Assembly: GCF_003611475.1 (NCBI RefSeq)
Contig: NZ_RAXT01000006.1
Coordinates: 1-64,000 of the forward strand
Reading direction: 5' to 3'
From: Acinetobacter rongchengensis
GTDB lineage: Bacteria > Pseudomonadota > Gammaproteobacteria > Pseudomonadales > Moraxellaceae
DNA: 64,000 nt
The position numbers and the translations under genes were made by a program. Under the pieces are notes generated by a model. That model had not been told where the DNA came from, did no database searches, and saw only the letters and a list, made by a program, of their open reading frames with translations. Shown here in pieces: positions 55,628 to 64,000 of the stretch; within the stretch, counting starts at the first letter, position 1; the number at the start of each line of letters is the position of its first letter.

Positions 55628-56678
55628 ATCTAAGTCTAAACCTAAAAAGAAAGTTCAAGATAAAGCCACCAATAAAATGCAACATAAAGGTATTGCGATC
55701 ATTTTGCTTGTGCTTTTGATCCTCAGTGCAATCATTTTAAGAATGAGTATTTTTAAACCTTATCCTGTCGAAGGGCAAAAACAAAAGTTGTCGATTAGTA
55801 ATGGTGAAACGTATACAGGTTTTATCGACCAATTGGCAGAAGAAGATAAAGTCAGTTTTCCAATTATTTTAAAACTTTATCGTAAAATTTTTATTCATGA
55901 CACCATGAAAGCAGGGGTGTATGAAGTCACACAAGGCATGAATATGCGCCAAGTATTAGAAATGGTTTCTGATATTGAAAATGCGCAAATGAGTCGTCTT
56001 TTGGTGATAGAAGGCACGACAGCTAAACAATTGGTGCAGGCGCTTAAAAAAGATCCATTGGTTGAAAAATCGGTAGTGAATTTACCGAGCGCTGAAATGT
56101 TAAAAGCCTTAAACATTCCTTATGATCATCCTGAAGGATTATTTGCACCAGATACTTATTTCTTTGATAAAGGTGCAACAGATAAGCAAATTTTGACAGA
56201 TTTATATCAACGTCAAATGAAAATTTTAGATGAAGCTTGGGAAAAACGTGCGCCTAACTTACCTTATAAAGATAAATATCAAGCCTTGATTATGGCTTCT
56301 ATTATTGAAAAAGAAACCAGTGTAGACAGTGAGTTACGTCAAGTTTCAGGGGTGTTTTATCGCCGTTTGAAACTGGGTATGCGCCTACAAACAGATCCAA
56401 CTGTGATTTATGGTATGGGTGATAAATATCAAGGTAAGATTTCTAAACAAGATTTACGTACACCAACAGCTTATAATACTTATACGATCAATGGTTTACC
56501 GCCAACACCGATTGCATTGCCGAGTAAAAAAGCGATTGAGGCAACATTACATCCTGATGATTCAGAAAATATTTATTTTGTTGCAACGGGGAATGGTGGG
56601 CATAAATTTACTTCGAATTTACCAGACCATAATCGTGCGGTGCAGGAATATATTGAAGTTATGCGAGCTAAAAATTAA
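55614..56678 (+). CDS. mltG: Endolytic murein transglycosylase MltG
   Basis: 354 residues. A Lys-rich cytoplasmic start is followed by one membrane segment (GIAIILLVLLILSAIIL, residues 26-42). The periplasmic part has a LysM-like subdomain and the YceG catalytic domain with Glu232 in IMASIIEKETS and LQTDPTVIYG near residue 260. MltG cuts nascent glycan strands and releases them from synthesis. The start overlaps pabC, so translation is coupled. It ends 9 bases before tmk. Confidence 0.95.
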   Translation: MSQAKSKSKPKKKVQDKATNKMQHKGIAIILLVLLILSAIILRMSIFKPYPVEGQKQKLSISNGETYTGFIDQLAEEDKVSFPIILKLYRKIFIHDTMKAGVYEVTQGMNMRQVLEMVSDIENAQMSRLLVIEGTTAKQLVQALKKDPLVEKSVVNLPSAEMLKALNIPYDHPEGLFAPDTYFFDKGATDKQILTDLYQRQMKILDEAWEKRAPNLPYKDKYQALIMASIIEKETSVDSELRQVSGVFYRRLKLGMRLQTDPTVIYGMGDKYQGKISKQDLRTPTAYNTYTINGLPPTPIALPSKKAIEATLHPDDSENIYFVATGNGGHKFTSNLPDHNRAVQEYIEVMRAKN

Positions 56679-56687
56679 GGAATGAGT

Positions 56688-57287
56688 ATGTTTATCAGCT
56701 TTGAAGGTACAGAAGGCGTTGGAAAAACCACCCTCATTCGCAAACTATTTGATCATTTTCAACAACAAGGTAAAGATGTTGTGCTTAGCCGTGAACCGGG
56801 GGGTACACCTTTAGCGGAGCAAATTCGTTCATTATTGCTTTCGGTGAATCATGATGAGCAAATGAGCAACGATACAGAGTTATTGTTGATGTATGCAGCT
56901 CGAGCGCAGCATTTGCAAAATGTGATCCTGCCAGCATTGGCAGAAGGCAAGATTGTATTATGTGATCGTTTTGTTGATTCTAGTTTTGCATATCAATGTG
57001 CAGGTCGTGGTTTGAGTCGCGACAAGCTACAGCTTTTAAATGAGAACTTTGTTGTACGGATGCCTGATATTACTTTTTGGTTAGATGCACCGATTGAGTT
57101 AGGCATGACGCGCGCACGTGAGCGTGGTGCACTGGATCGTTTTGAGCAAGAAAAACTGGTATTTTTTGAATCTGTACGCAGTGGTTTTGCGGAAATTCAT
57201 ATGCGAGATTCGCAACGGATGAAGCGTTTGGACGCAACCCAAACCCCAGAGCAAGTTTTTGCAGATGCAATTGATTATTTAAAGTAG
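56688..57287 (+). CDS. tmk: Thymidylate kinase
   Basis: 199 residues from MFISFEG at 56688, preceded by AAGGA at good distance; an ATG two codons earlier is too close. P-loop GTEGVGKTT at 7-15, the DRx motif in CDRFVDSSFAYQGRG-like region near 92-104 (CDRFVDSSFAYQCAGRG) and LSREPGGTP near 37 define it. It phosphorylates dTMP to dTDP. Third gene of pabC-mltG-tmk; holB, which often follows, is not here. Confidence 0.96.
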   Translation: MFISFEGTEGVGKTTLIRKLFDHFQQQGKDVVLSREPGGTPLAEQIRSLLLSVNHDEQMSNDTELLLMYAARAQHLQNVILPALAEGKIVLCDRFVDSSFAYQCAGRGLSRDKLQLLNENFVVRMPDITFWLDAPIELGMTRARERGALDRFEQEKLVFFESVRSGFAEIHMRDSQRMKRLDATQTPEQVFADAIDYLK

Positions 57288-57432
57288 ACAAGGTCCTCAT
57301 CGTTTATTTAAAAATTTAAGAGAATGATAAATTGAGTTATTTATGATGTAATTTTTTAACTTAATCGCTAATGCATCCAATATCAAATGTCTTTATATTG
57401 TCTAAGTAATCGCAATGTAAAGACATTATTTT

Positions 57433-57855
57433 ATGAAAAGTTCAAAACAAGAAATCGTACAGTTTTTACAACAATTCTTTAGCCCAAGTCTTGAACGCTG
57501 TGAAATTGAAGCGGTGACCGACAAAGGGGCAACCTTACTTTGGAAAGTTGCTGAAGCTGATTTACGCCCAGGAGGAACGATTTCAGGGCCAACCATGATG
57601 GCATTGGCTGATTTTGCACTCTATGTCGCCATCATGGGAGAAATAGGTTTAGTTGGTTTAGCCGTGACGACCAATATGAATATTAATTTTTTACGGAAAC
57701 CGACAGGTGGGACTGACCTGCGCGGTATTTGTAAATTAATGAAAGTAGGTAAGGCCTTGGTGGTGGGAGAAGTATGGATTTATTCGGTGGATTCAGAAGA
57801 TCCTGTTGCGCATGTGACTGGAACATATTCAATTCCACCGCAAAGTATAGGCTAG
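57433..57855 (+). CDS. PaaI-type hotdog thioesterase
   Basis: 140 residues, single hotdog domain. RPGGTISGPTMMALADFALYVAI near residues 45-67 is the PaaI/thioesterase helix with the Asp of the active site. AVTTNMNINFLRKP near 79 and the final GTYSIPP fit the fold. It hydrolyses an acyl-CoA or aryl-CoA ester in the cytoplasm; the substrate is unknown. It stands alone between tmk and the unknown gene. Confidence 0.85.
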   Translation: MKSSKQEIVQFLQQFFSPSLERCEIEAVTDKGATLLWKVAEADLRPGGTISGPTMMALADFALYVAIMGEIGLVGLAVTTNMNINFLRKPTGGTDLRGICKLMKVGKALVVGEVWIYSVDSEDPVAHVTGTYSIPPQSIG

Positions 57856-58072
57856 GTTTAACAGTCTTTTTTCGTTTTTTGCTGTCATATCATTATTTTA
57901 AACAATTCTCATACATTCATGTTTATTTCAATAAGCATGAAAAGTATATGTATTATGAGATTGGTTTATCGAAGCTATTATTGTAATTGTACTCTTATAT
58001 TCACAATGCTAAGCTGTTTATAATAAACGGAAATCAAATTCTAAATTTAATAATTTGTATGGAATGATTAAG

Positions 58073-59053
58073 ATGTCATTGGATCATGAAGTTGTTCATT
58101 TGTTTAAGGAACAGGTTTTTCCTTTATCAGACAAACTGACAGAAATGTTAAATGAACACTATTCACATCAAACCGAACGCCGTGGCTGTGGTTATACGCA
58201 GGCTACACGAGTTTTGGCGGAATTCATTAATTTTCCACGTGATGTTGTTGAAGCGACTGATTTAAAAATATTTAAAGATTATGATTTTAAAAAATTAAAG
58301 AAAATAATCGATCAAAAAAATCTATATGGTTTAGACATCGAAGATTGGCATAATCTCGATCACAATCCATCTCTTCGTGATTTTTTGACTACTGCAAAAA
58401 ATGATGAATTTAAAGAGCTTGTTGAACAAGAAATTTTAATTCAAGAAAATTTAAGAAAAGTTTCACAACAAGCCCAGCTCGAAGAGAGTAAAGTTATTTG
58501 TAGTATGTTAGAAGATGTTATTTTGCCTAAAACAGCGCAAGAAACAGGTTTTACAGAAATACAAACGTTGAGTGAAAAACCCAAAGTGGGTTCTTGCCCT
58601 ATGGCTGAAACGTTTTTTCTTAAAATTGCACATGGTTCGATGTTGAGACAAGGCTCAATCAATATTTTTGTAGATGAGCAAAATCGTCCGCTACTCATTG
58701 AAAAAATGAATATGGGGGATAATCATTCATGTATCAACTTGCAACCGTTGATTATGAATGGGATTCGTATTCCGATCGGTTCTTTATTTTCTGTGGATTA
58801 TGATATTGAGCAGATTGAAGATAAAACGCCAAACCAGAAATTTAAGGGATACATTATTCCTTACAAAGCCATTCAGGGTTTTTGGTTTTTGCGATTGACG
58901 ACTTTGGCGATTTCACCTGAAAATCGTAAACGAGCCTTCACAACGCATTTTGAACAACAAGTAAAGAATGGTCTTTTTAGTCCAGATACAACGCTGTTAA
59001 AACAGTTAAATGATGTTGCAATATCTCAATTAAGCGCACTAAGTTTTGGATAA
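58073..59053 (+). CDS. Uncharacterised protein paired with histone-deacetylase-like gene
   Basis: 326 residues from the ATG at 58073, which has GGA 9 bases upstream; the frame opens 18 bases earlier at TTG. No signal peptide or membrane segment. The N-terminal half is helical and highly charged (DYDFKKLKKIIDQKNL; a coiled stretch about 105-150). The second half looks mixed alpha/beta, with GSMLRQGSINIFVDEQNRPLLIEKMNMGDNHS near 190-225 and IRIPIGSLFSVDYD near 240. I recognise no family. The next gene begins 5 bases after its stop, which makes the two an operon. Confidence 0.6.
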   Translation: MSLDHEVVHLFKEQVFPLSDKLTEMLNEHYSHQTERRGCGYTQATRVLAEFINFPRDVVEATDLKIFKDYDFKKLKKIIDQKNLYGLDIEDWHNLDHNPSLRDFLTTAKNDEFKELVEQEILIQENLRKVSQQAQLEESKVICSMLEDVILPKTAQETGFTEIQTLSEKPKVGSCPMAETFFLKIAHGSMLRQGSINIFVDEQNRPLLIEKMNMGDNHSCINLQPLIMNGIRIPIGSLFSVDYDIEQIEDKTPNQKFKGYIIPYKAIQGFWFLRLTTLAISPENRKRAFTTHFEQQVKNGLFSPDTTLLKQLNDVAISQLSALSFG

Positions 59054-59058
59054 TCGAT

Positions 59059-59934
59059 ATGCTAAATGTATGTTTTTCTCCACACTATTTTGCCGAAACA
59101 CATACCAATAGTATGGAGAAGTTGGTTGCAGTGGCTGAAAAATTACAGCAATTTGATGACTATAAATTCCACGAACCAAAACCGATTGATCCTGAAATTT
59201 TAAGAGCGTTGCATGCACCTAAATATGTGGATGCATTTTTGACAGGTGAACCTAAAAAGTTAGCGACATTTGCAGGGTTTAAACCTTGGAATGAGCAGTT
59301 AAGAGATGCTGTTTTAACCATCAACTCAGGTCAGTTGATGGCGACAGCTTTGGCTTTTGAGCATGGTATCGCTGCGAATATTGCACAAGGATTTCATCAT
59401 GCGGCTTATGAGTATGGTGGATCATATTGTACCTTTAATGGGCTGGCGCTGATTGCTCAACAGTACCCCAACAAAAGAATATTTATCCTCGATTGTGACC
59501 AACATGGTGGCGATGGAACTGCCGAGTTCACCCGAAGATTAGACAATTTATATAATTTTAGTATTTATGGTCTTGCTTTTGGTTATCCGACCTATGAGCG
59601 TGCTGAAAGTCGGCATGTGCATACGAAAAACGGTAGTTTTGCTCAATATATGGTTGCTTTGCATGAAGCTTTTCAGCGCGCAGAAGATTGGAAAGCCGAT
59701 ATTATTATTTATCAAGCAGGCATGGATTGTCATCAAGCTGATCCTTATGGTTCTGCTTGGTTTACAGCTGAGTTAATTCAAAAAAGAGAAGAAATTGTCT
59801 TTAATATGGCCAAAAAGCAAGGGATTCCAATCATGTTTGTTTTGGCAGGAGGCTATCAAAATCTGGAGGATTTGGTTCAACTACATGTACAAACTTTTCA
59901 AACTGCACACCAAATTTATTATGCTAATCAATAA
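59059..59934 (+). CDS. Histone deacetylase-family (AcuC/HDAC-like) hydrolase
   Basis: 291 residues with the arginase/deacetylase fold. GFHHAAYEYGGSYCTFNGLAL (111-131) carries the active-site His pair; ILDCDQHGGDGT (143-154) has the zinc Asp147 and His149; YQAGMDCHQADPYG near 220-235 supplies the third ligand; LAGGY near 270 ends the site. Bacterial members deacetylate acetyl-lysine, acetylpolyamines or small acetylated amines. It follows an unknown gene by 5 bases. Confidence 0.88.
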   Translation: MLNVCFSPHYFAETHTNSMEKLVAVAEKLQQFDDYKFHEPKPIDPEILRALHAPKYVDAFLTGEPKKLATFAGFKPWNEQLRDAVLTINSGQLMATALAFEHGIAANIAQGFHHAAYEYGGSYCTFNGLALIAQQYPNKRIFILDCDQHGGDGTAEFTRRLDNLYNFSIYGLAFGYPTYERAESRHVHTKNGSFAQYMVALHEAFQRAEDWKADIIIYQAGMDCHQADPYGSAWFTAELIQKREEIVFNMAKKQGIPIMFVLAGGYQNLEDLVQLHVQTFQTAHQIYYANQ

Positions 59935-59969
59935 AAAAATTGAAATATCCGATATTTTGTATAGAAAAT

Positions 59970-60004
59970 AAAGGCACCTTATACTGTTAAGATACCTTTA
60001 TTTT
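59970..60004. terminator. Imperfect hairpin between HDAC-like gene and nadB
   Basis: AAAGGCACCTTA / TAAGATACCTTT with two mismatched pairs and adjacent T-runs; could end both convergent genes. Confidence 0.55.
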
Positions 60005-60043
60005 GAATGATAAAAACTAAACTTTGGTCGCTAAAATTTAGTT

Positions 60044-61687
60044 TTAAACCCCTTCATTGACCAATGGTGTTTCCACTGCAAAGTTTGGTGGTGTGAGCAC
60101 AGTTTTCCTTAATTCAGGTGAAAGCTCTGGGTAATCTAAGGTGTAATGTAAGCCACGTGACTCTTTACGTTGCATGGCACAGCGTACAATCATTTCAGAA
60201 ACCATGACTAAATTACGTAGTTCAATCAAGTTTTTACTGACATAATAATCTTGATAATATTCAGTAATTTCTTTTTTAAGCATTTCAATACGATGCAATG
60301 CACGTTGTAGGCGTTTAGTCGTTCTGACAATACCGACATAGTTCCACATGGTTTGACGTAGTTCATCCCAGTTTTGCAAGATCACAACATCTTCATCAGG
60401 ATTAGAGACTTGAGTTGCGTCCCAGTCAGGTACATTTGGGACGTCAAAATTCGTATTATATTTTGCTTGTATATCTTTTGCAGCGCTCATTCCATATACA
60501 AAACACTCTAATAATGAATTGCTTGCCATACGATTTGCGCCGTGTAAACCTGTATAAGAGGTTTCACCAATTGCATATAAGCCTGCTAGATCAGTTTGGC
60601 TATTTTCATCTACAACCACGCCACCGCAAGTATAATGTGCTGCAGGAACCACAGGAATCATATCTGTAGTGATATCGATACCGAGTTCGAGTAGGCGAGC
60701 ATACAATGTTGGAAAGTGTTCTTTGACAAAGTCCGCAGGTTTATGCGTAATGTCTAACCAAACATGACGAATACCTAAGCGTTTGATTTCGAAATCGATT
60801 GCACGTGCAACAATGTCACGTGGCGCAAGTTCAGCACGTTCGTCAAAACGCAGCATGAAACGTTCGCCATTTGGTAAACGTAAATAAGCACCTTCACCAC
60901 GCATTGCTTCCGTAATTAAGAATGAACGTGCTTGTGGATGATATAAGCAGGTAGGGTGGAATTGATTAAATTCCATATTGGCCACTCGACAACCTGCACG
61001 ATAGGCCATCGCAATACCATCCCCAGTCGCAATATCAGGATTCGAAGTATATAAATACGCTTTCATTGCGCCACCACATGCCAAAGCAGTGAAGGGCGCT
61101 AAAAAGGTATGAACTTTTTCATTCACTTCATCAAGCGCATACAGTCCGACAGCACGATTTGTTGCTGTTTTATCGCCTAATTTATGTGTTGTAATTAAGT
61201 CTATGGCAATGAAGTTTTCGAAAATATGAATATTTTGTTTTTCTTGCGCTTTTTGTACTAGCGTGGTTGAAATGGCTTTTCCAGTTGCATCTGCTGCATG
61301 AATGATACGACGCTGAGAATGTCCACCTTCACGTGTTAAATGCAGTTGCTCATCTTCATCTAGTGTAAATTGCACACCATGATTGAGAAGGAAATCTACG
61401 GATGGACGACCACCTTCAACTGTTTGTTTCACCGCATCTAATTCACAAAGTTGTGCGCCTGCAATCATTGTGTCATCAATATGCTGTTGAATAGAATCTG
61501 TTTCATCAAGTACAGCAGCTACACCACCTTGTGCATAATAAGTACTTGCATCAGTCAAAGTCGATTTAGCTAAAACAGCAATATTGAAGTGTTCAGGGAG
61601 TGATAAAGCTAAACTTAAGCCTGCACCACCACTGCCCACAATAATCACATCAAATTGATGTGTTGTGTTTAAATTAGACATGTCCAT
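60044..61687 (-). CDS. nadB: L-aspartate oxidase NadB
   Basis: 547 residues, an FAD enzyme that oxidises aspartate to iminoaspartate for quinolinate and NAD synthesis. [20 protein letters not shown] at 12-31 binds [21 protein letters not shown] near 48-65, [14 protein letters not shown] near 237-250 and [12 protein letters not shown] near 290 are shared with succinate dehydrogenase-type flavoproteins; [27 protein letters not shown] near 370-396 is the NadB/SdhA C-terminal FAD segment. Starts at 61687 or 61681 cannot be separated. It is divergent from the DegP-like gene. No nadA lies beside it. Confidence 0.95.
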   Translation of the reverse strand: MDMSNLNTTHQFDVIIVGSGGAGLSLALSLPEHFNIAVLAKSTLTDASTYYAQGGVAAVLDETDSIQQHIDDTMIAGAQLCELDAVKQTVEGGRPSVDFLLNHGVQFTLDEDEQLHLTREGGHSQRRIIHAADATGKAISTTLVQKAQEKQNIHIFENFIAIDLITTHKLGDKTATNRAVGLYALDEVNEKVHTFLAPFTALACGGAMKAYLYTSNPDIATGDGIAMAYRAGCRVANMEFNQFHPTCLYHPQARSFLITEAMRGEGAYLRLPNGERFMLRFDERAELAPRDIVARAIDFEIKRLGIRHVWLDITHKPADFVKEHFPTLYARLLELGIDITTDMIPVVPAAHYTCGGVVVDENSQTDLAGLYAIGETSYTGLHGANRMASNSLLECFVYGMSAAKDIQAKYNTNFDVPNVPDWDATQVSNPDEDVVILQNWDELRQTMWNYVGIVRTTKRLQRALHRIEMLKKEITEYYQDYYVSKNLIELRNLVMVSEMIVRCAMQRKESRGLHYTLDYPELSPELRKTVLTPPNFAVETPLVNEGV

Positions 61688-61915
61688 CAGCTAATTTGAA
61701 AAAAGTCTGCTAATAACACTCTTTTTTTCAGGAAAATACAATAGTCACAGGGTTCAGATTTTAGTCTAAATACATCATAAACGCTTGTTTTAAGCTTATA
61801 TTAAGTAAAGTCTTGTTTTATAAAAAAATGAAAACATATTATTACGCAAAGATATCAATTAATATGTTACAAACATTTTTCAAGCAAAAAAACATAAGAC
61901 GTAGGTTCGTGATAA

Positions 61916-63313
61916 ATGAGTAATGGTCTAATACAAAAAGGAATGTATGCGGCAGCATTTTCTATCGCTGCAGTCACATCACAAGTACAAGCTTCAACAC
62001 CAGTTGATTTTTCTAATTTGGTTGAACAAGTTAGTCCTGCTGTTGTGAGCGTGAATGTTGTTAAAAAATTATCTCAAGAAGAGTTGTTGCAGCAACAAGT
62101 CCCTGAGATTCTTAAGCGTTTTTTTGGCAATCAGATCATTATTCCACAACAGCGTGCGCCGCAAGAAAAGACGGCTTATGGTAGCGCATTCTTTATCAGT
62201 AAAGATGGTTACTTACTCACCAATCATCACGTGGTTGAAGATGCATCTAAAGTAACGATTATGTTGAATGATCGTCGTGAAATTGATGCGAAAGTGGTGG
62301 GTAGTGATGAACGTACAGATGTCGCTTTGCTGAAAGTTGAAGGCAATAATTATCCATCATTGAGTATTGGTAATGTAGACCAACTTAAAGTCGGTCAGCC
62401 TGTACTTGCAATTGGTTCACCTTTTGGTTTTGATTATTCAGCATCCGCAGGGATTGTCAGTGCCAAATCTCGTAATATGATGGGTGAAACATCTGTTCCA
62501 TTTATCCAAACCGATGTGGCCTTAAACCCAGGTAACTCTGGTGGTCCACTGTTTAACCAACAAGGGCAAGTGGTTGGTGTAAACTCTCGTATTTTTAGTG
62601 GTACGGGAGGCTATATGGGCTTGTCATTCTCTATTCCTATTGATGTCGCAATGGATGTTGTCGATCAATTGAAAAAGAATGGTAAAGTGTCTCGTTCTTT
62701 CCTTGGTATTATGCTACAAGACATTGATCGTAATTTAGCTGAAGCTTATAAGTTAGATAAACCAGAAGGTTCATTGATTACCCAAGTTACACCTGACTCT
62801 CCAGCATCTAAAGCAGGCTTTAGAGCAGGTGATGTGATCATGAAATATAATGGTTCACCTATTTCGCGTACTTCTGAATTATTGAACTATTTAAATCGTA
62901 CTCAGCCAGGGCAATCTGTTCAGTTAGAGGTTTTACGTGATGACAAACCAAAAGTCATTACCGCAACCTTGGCATCTGCTCCTGATGACACACCTGCGAA
63001 AAATGATTCAACCACTATAACTAAACCACGTAAAGGGCCAATTTTAGGGGTGGCTATTCGTGGCCTATCTGAACCTGAAAAGAATAAATTGGGGCTAAAA
63101 GGTGGAGTCTTTATTGAAGACGTGACTTCAGGTGGTTTAGCCGCTCAATCACGTATTATTCCGGGAGATATCATTACCCAAGTGAATAATAAGAAAATCA
63201 ATACACCAAATGATTTTGTTGAAGCTGTTTCTGAATTGCAAAAAAATACAGTTGCTCGTGTAGCTATTGTACGTGAAGGTCAACATGCAATGGTTGGTTT
63301 ACGTATTCAATAA
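61916..63313 (+). CDS. DegP/MucD-type periplasmic serine protease with two PDZ domains
   Basis: 465 residues. A signal peptide ends in VQA near residue 26. The trypsin-like domain has His105 in TNHHVV, Asp135 in RTDVALLK and Ser208 in NPGNSGGPL. Two PDZ domains follow: about 250-345 (ITQVTPDSPASKAGFRAGDVI) and about 375-465 (GVAIRGLSEPEKNKLGLKGGVFI). This is the Do/DegP plan, closest to MucD. It degrades or chaperones misfolded envelope proteins. With the DegS-like gene at 15.9 kb the window holds both HtrA types. Confidence 0.93.
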   Translation: MSNGLIQKGMYAAAFSIAAVTSQVQASTPVDFSNLVEQVSPAVVSVNVVKKLSQEELLQQQVPEILKRFFGNQIIIPQQRAPQEKTAYGSAFFISKDGYLLTNHHVVEDASKVTIMLNDRREIDAKVVGSDERTDVALLKVEGNNYPSLSIGNVDQLKVGQPVLAIGSPFGFDYSASAGIVSAKSRNMMGETSVPFIQTDVALNPGNSGGPLFNQQGQVVGVNSRIFSGTGGYMGLSFSIPIDVAMDVVDQLKKNGKVSRSFLGIMLQDIDRNLAEAYKLDKPEGSLITQVTPDSPASKAGFRAGDVIMKYNGSPISRTSELLNYLNRTQPGQSVQLEVLRDDKPKVITATLASAPDDTPAKNDSTTITKPRKGPILGVAIRGLSEPEKNKLGLKGGVFIEDVTSGGLAAQSRIIPGDIITQVNNKKINTPNDFVEAVSELQKNTVARVAIVREGQHAMVGLRIQ

Positions 63314-63344
63314 AACACTTGAAAGTTCTCATCTAAAATAGCAA

Positions 63345-63372
63345 ATGAGCCACTCACGGAGTGGCTTTTTTA
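63345..63372 (+). terminator. Terminator after DegP-like gene
   Basis: Stem GAGCCACT / AGTGGCTT with a 5-base loop and a run of six T. Confidence 0.88.
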
Positions 63373-63419
63373 TGTAAAAATAATGCAATTTTAGAGATTG
63401 AGTGAAAAGGATAGATCAC

Positions 63420-63857
63420 ATGAGTTCAGTGTTTGATTTAAAAATCAAAGTAAAACCAGAACATATCGATGTTTTAGGTCATGTGAATAATGTGGTGTAT
63501 GTACAATGGATGCAAGATGTGGCATCTGCCCATATCGAAGAATTAGGTGTGGGATTAGAACAATATCTAGAATTGAAACATGCCATGGTAGCGGTTGAAC
63601 ATCATGTTCAATATCGTAAAGCCGCACTGTTAGATGATGAAATCATACTCCGAACATGGTTGTATGATATCAATGCATTATATTCATTTCGTCAATATGC
63701 ATTTTTCAATGCCAAAGATAATAACTTATTATTTACGGGCAATACCAAATGGGCATGTATTGAGATTGCTACTGGGCGACCTAAGCGCATGTCTCCGACG
63801 TTTATACAAGCCTATCAACCGATTGATGCCACAATAGACCCATTTACTTTGGGTTAA
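63420..63857 (+). CDS. Acyl-CoA thioesterase (4HBT/YbgC-FadM type)
   Basis: 145 residues from the ATG at 63420 with AAGGA 10 bases upstream; a GTG at 63402 is the alternative. The hotdog start IKVKPEHIDVLGHVNNVVYVQWMQDVA (residues 9-35) holds the catalytic Asp and the HVNN motif of 4-hydroxybenzoyl-CoA thioesterase-like enzymes. The rest, with KRMSPTFIQAYQPI near the end, is family-like. The substrate is unknown. A GNAT gene starts 55 bases later. Confidence 0.87.
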   Translation: MSSVFDLKIKVKPEHIDVLGHVNNVVYVQWMQDVASAHIEELGVGLEQYLELKHAMVAVEHHVQYRKAALLDDEIILRTWLYDINALYSFRQYAFFNAKDNNLLFTGNTKWACIEIATGRPKRMSPTFIQAYQPIDATIDPFTLG

Positions 63858-63912
63858 ATACCAACAATCTAAAAGTTTGCTGATTGATTATATTGATGTA
63901 GATGAGATATCT

Positions 63913-64000
63913 ATGAGCCAGTTGAAATGGATCGAAACTCAGCGTTTGATTTTAAATGATTTAAAACATGAAGATACTGAGGCCATTTTTTCAATATTTT
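63913..64000 (+). CDS. GNAT acetyltransferase, 5' part
   Basis: The frame opens at ATG 63913 and runs off the window after 29 codons. The visible start, with WIETQRLILNDLKHEDTEAIF at residues 6-26, is the first strand and helix of RimJ/RimL-type GNAT acetyltransferases. No ribosome site stands out; it may be co-transcribed with the thioesterase. Confidence 0.65.
   Translation, partial: MSQLKWIETQRLILNDLKHEDTEAIFSIF

Overview
The window is a chromosomal segment of an Acinetobacter species (gammaproteobacteria, Moraxellaceae). The base composition is AT-rich. It carries carO, an outer-membrane channel typical of this genus, and the gene content is typical of Acinetobacter: lptM-lysA-dapF, the etfBA pair, a 273-residue DapD, queC/queE, and a CysB/sulfate ABC cluster. 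The sequence does not fix the species. GyrA is longer than I expect for A. baumannii, so a non-baumannii species is plausible.

Layout. 1-4.3 kb: the end of a DsbA-like protein, a secreted metallo-beta-lactamase-fold protein that has lost its metal ligands, and two overlapping UbiH-type hydroxylases. 4.4-7.1 kb: a SutA-like RNA polymerase-associated protein, an orphan solute-binding protein and a YiiX-like hydrolase. 7.2-13.8 kb: four identical tRNA-Glu genes around an amino acid permease, then rnt-pyrC, an L,D-transpeptidase and three tRNA-Asn genes. 14-24 kb: sodB, a Nif3-like protein, a DegS-like protease, an EF-hand protein, a Tim44-like protein, radA, an alanine/glycine symporter and cycA. 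24-29.4 kb: lptM-lysA-dapF, xerC with a decayed copy of its own 3' end, an HD-domain protein and an unknown small protein. 29.4-34 kb: a GNAT acetyltransferase, a divergent Lrp/LysE pair and etfBA. 34.3-39.9 kb: gyrA, a free-standing Nif3-insert (YqfO-like) domain, an eight-unit tandem hairpin repeat, a nitroreductase and an enoyl-CoA hydratase. 40-49 kb: nadM, a divergent ArgP/ArgO-type pair, bcp with a Dph6-like ATPase, queC, queE, dapD, carO and a FadL-type porin. 49-54.7 kb: cysB and the sulfate importer sbp-hydrolase-cysT-cysW-cysA. 54.8-64 kb: pabC-mltG-tmk, two thioesterases, an unknown gene paired with a histone-deacetylase-like gene, nadB, a DegP/MucD-type protease and the start of a GNAT acetyltransferase.

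Several genes form pathways. lysA, dapF and dapD belong to the diaminopimelate/lysine branch. queC and queE make the 7-deazaguanine precursor of queuosine. cysB with sbp/cysTWA covers sulfate uptake. nadB and nadM serve NAD synthesis. rnt, a tRNA 3'-end trimming enzyme, lies directly beside the tRNA-Glu genes, and a tRNA promoter overlaps its stop codon.

I found no CRISPR array, prophage, toxin-antitoxin or defence island, and nothing I can defend as a complete undescribed system. The observations most worth a second look are: GyrA with an extra domain of about 87 residues in its C-terminal pinwheel and Phe at quinolone-resistance position 81; the palindromic tandem array at 37.9-38.3 kb; the xerC 3'-end duplication; the acceptor-stem covariation between tRNA-Asn copies; the metal-ligand-less MBL protein; and the unknown gene coupled to the deacetylase-like gene.
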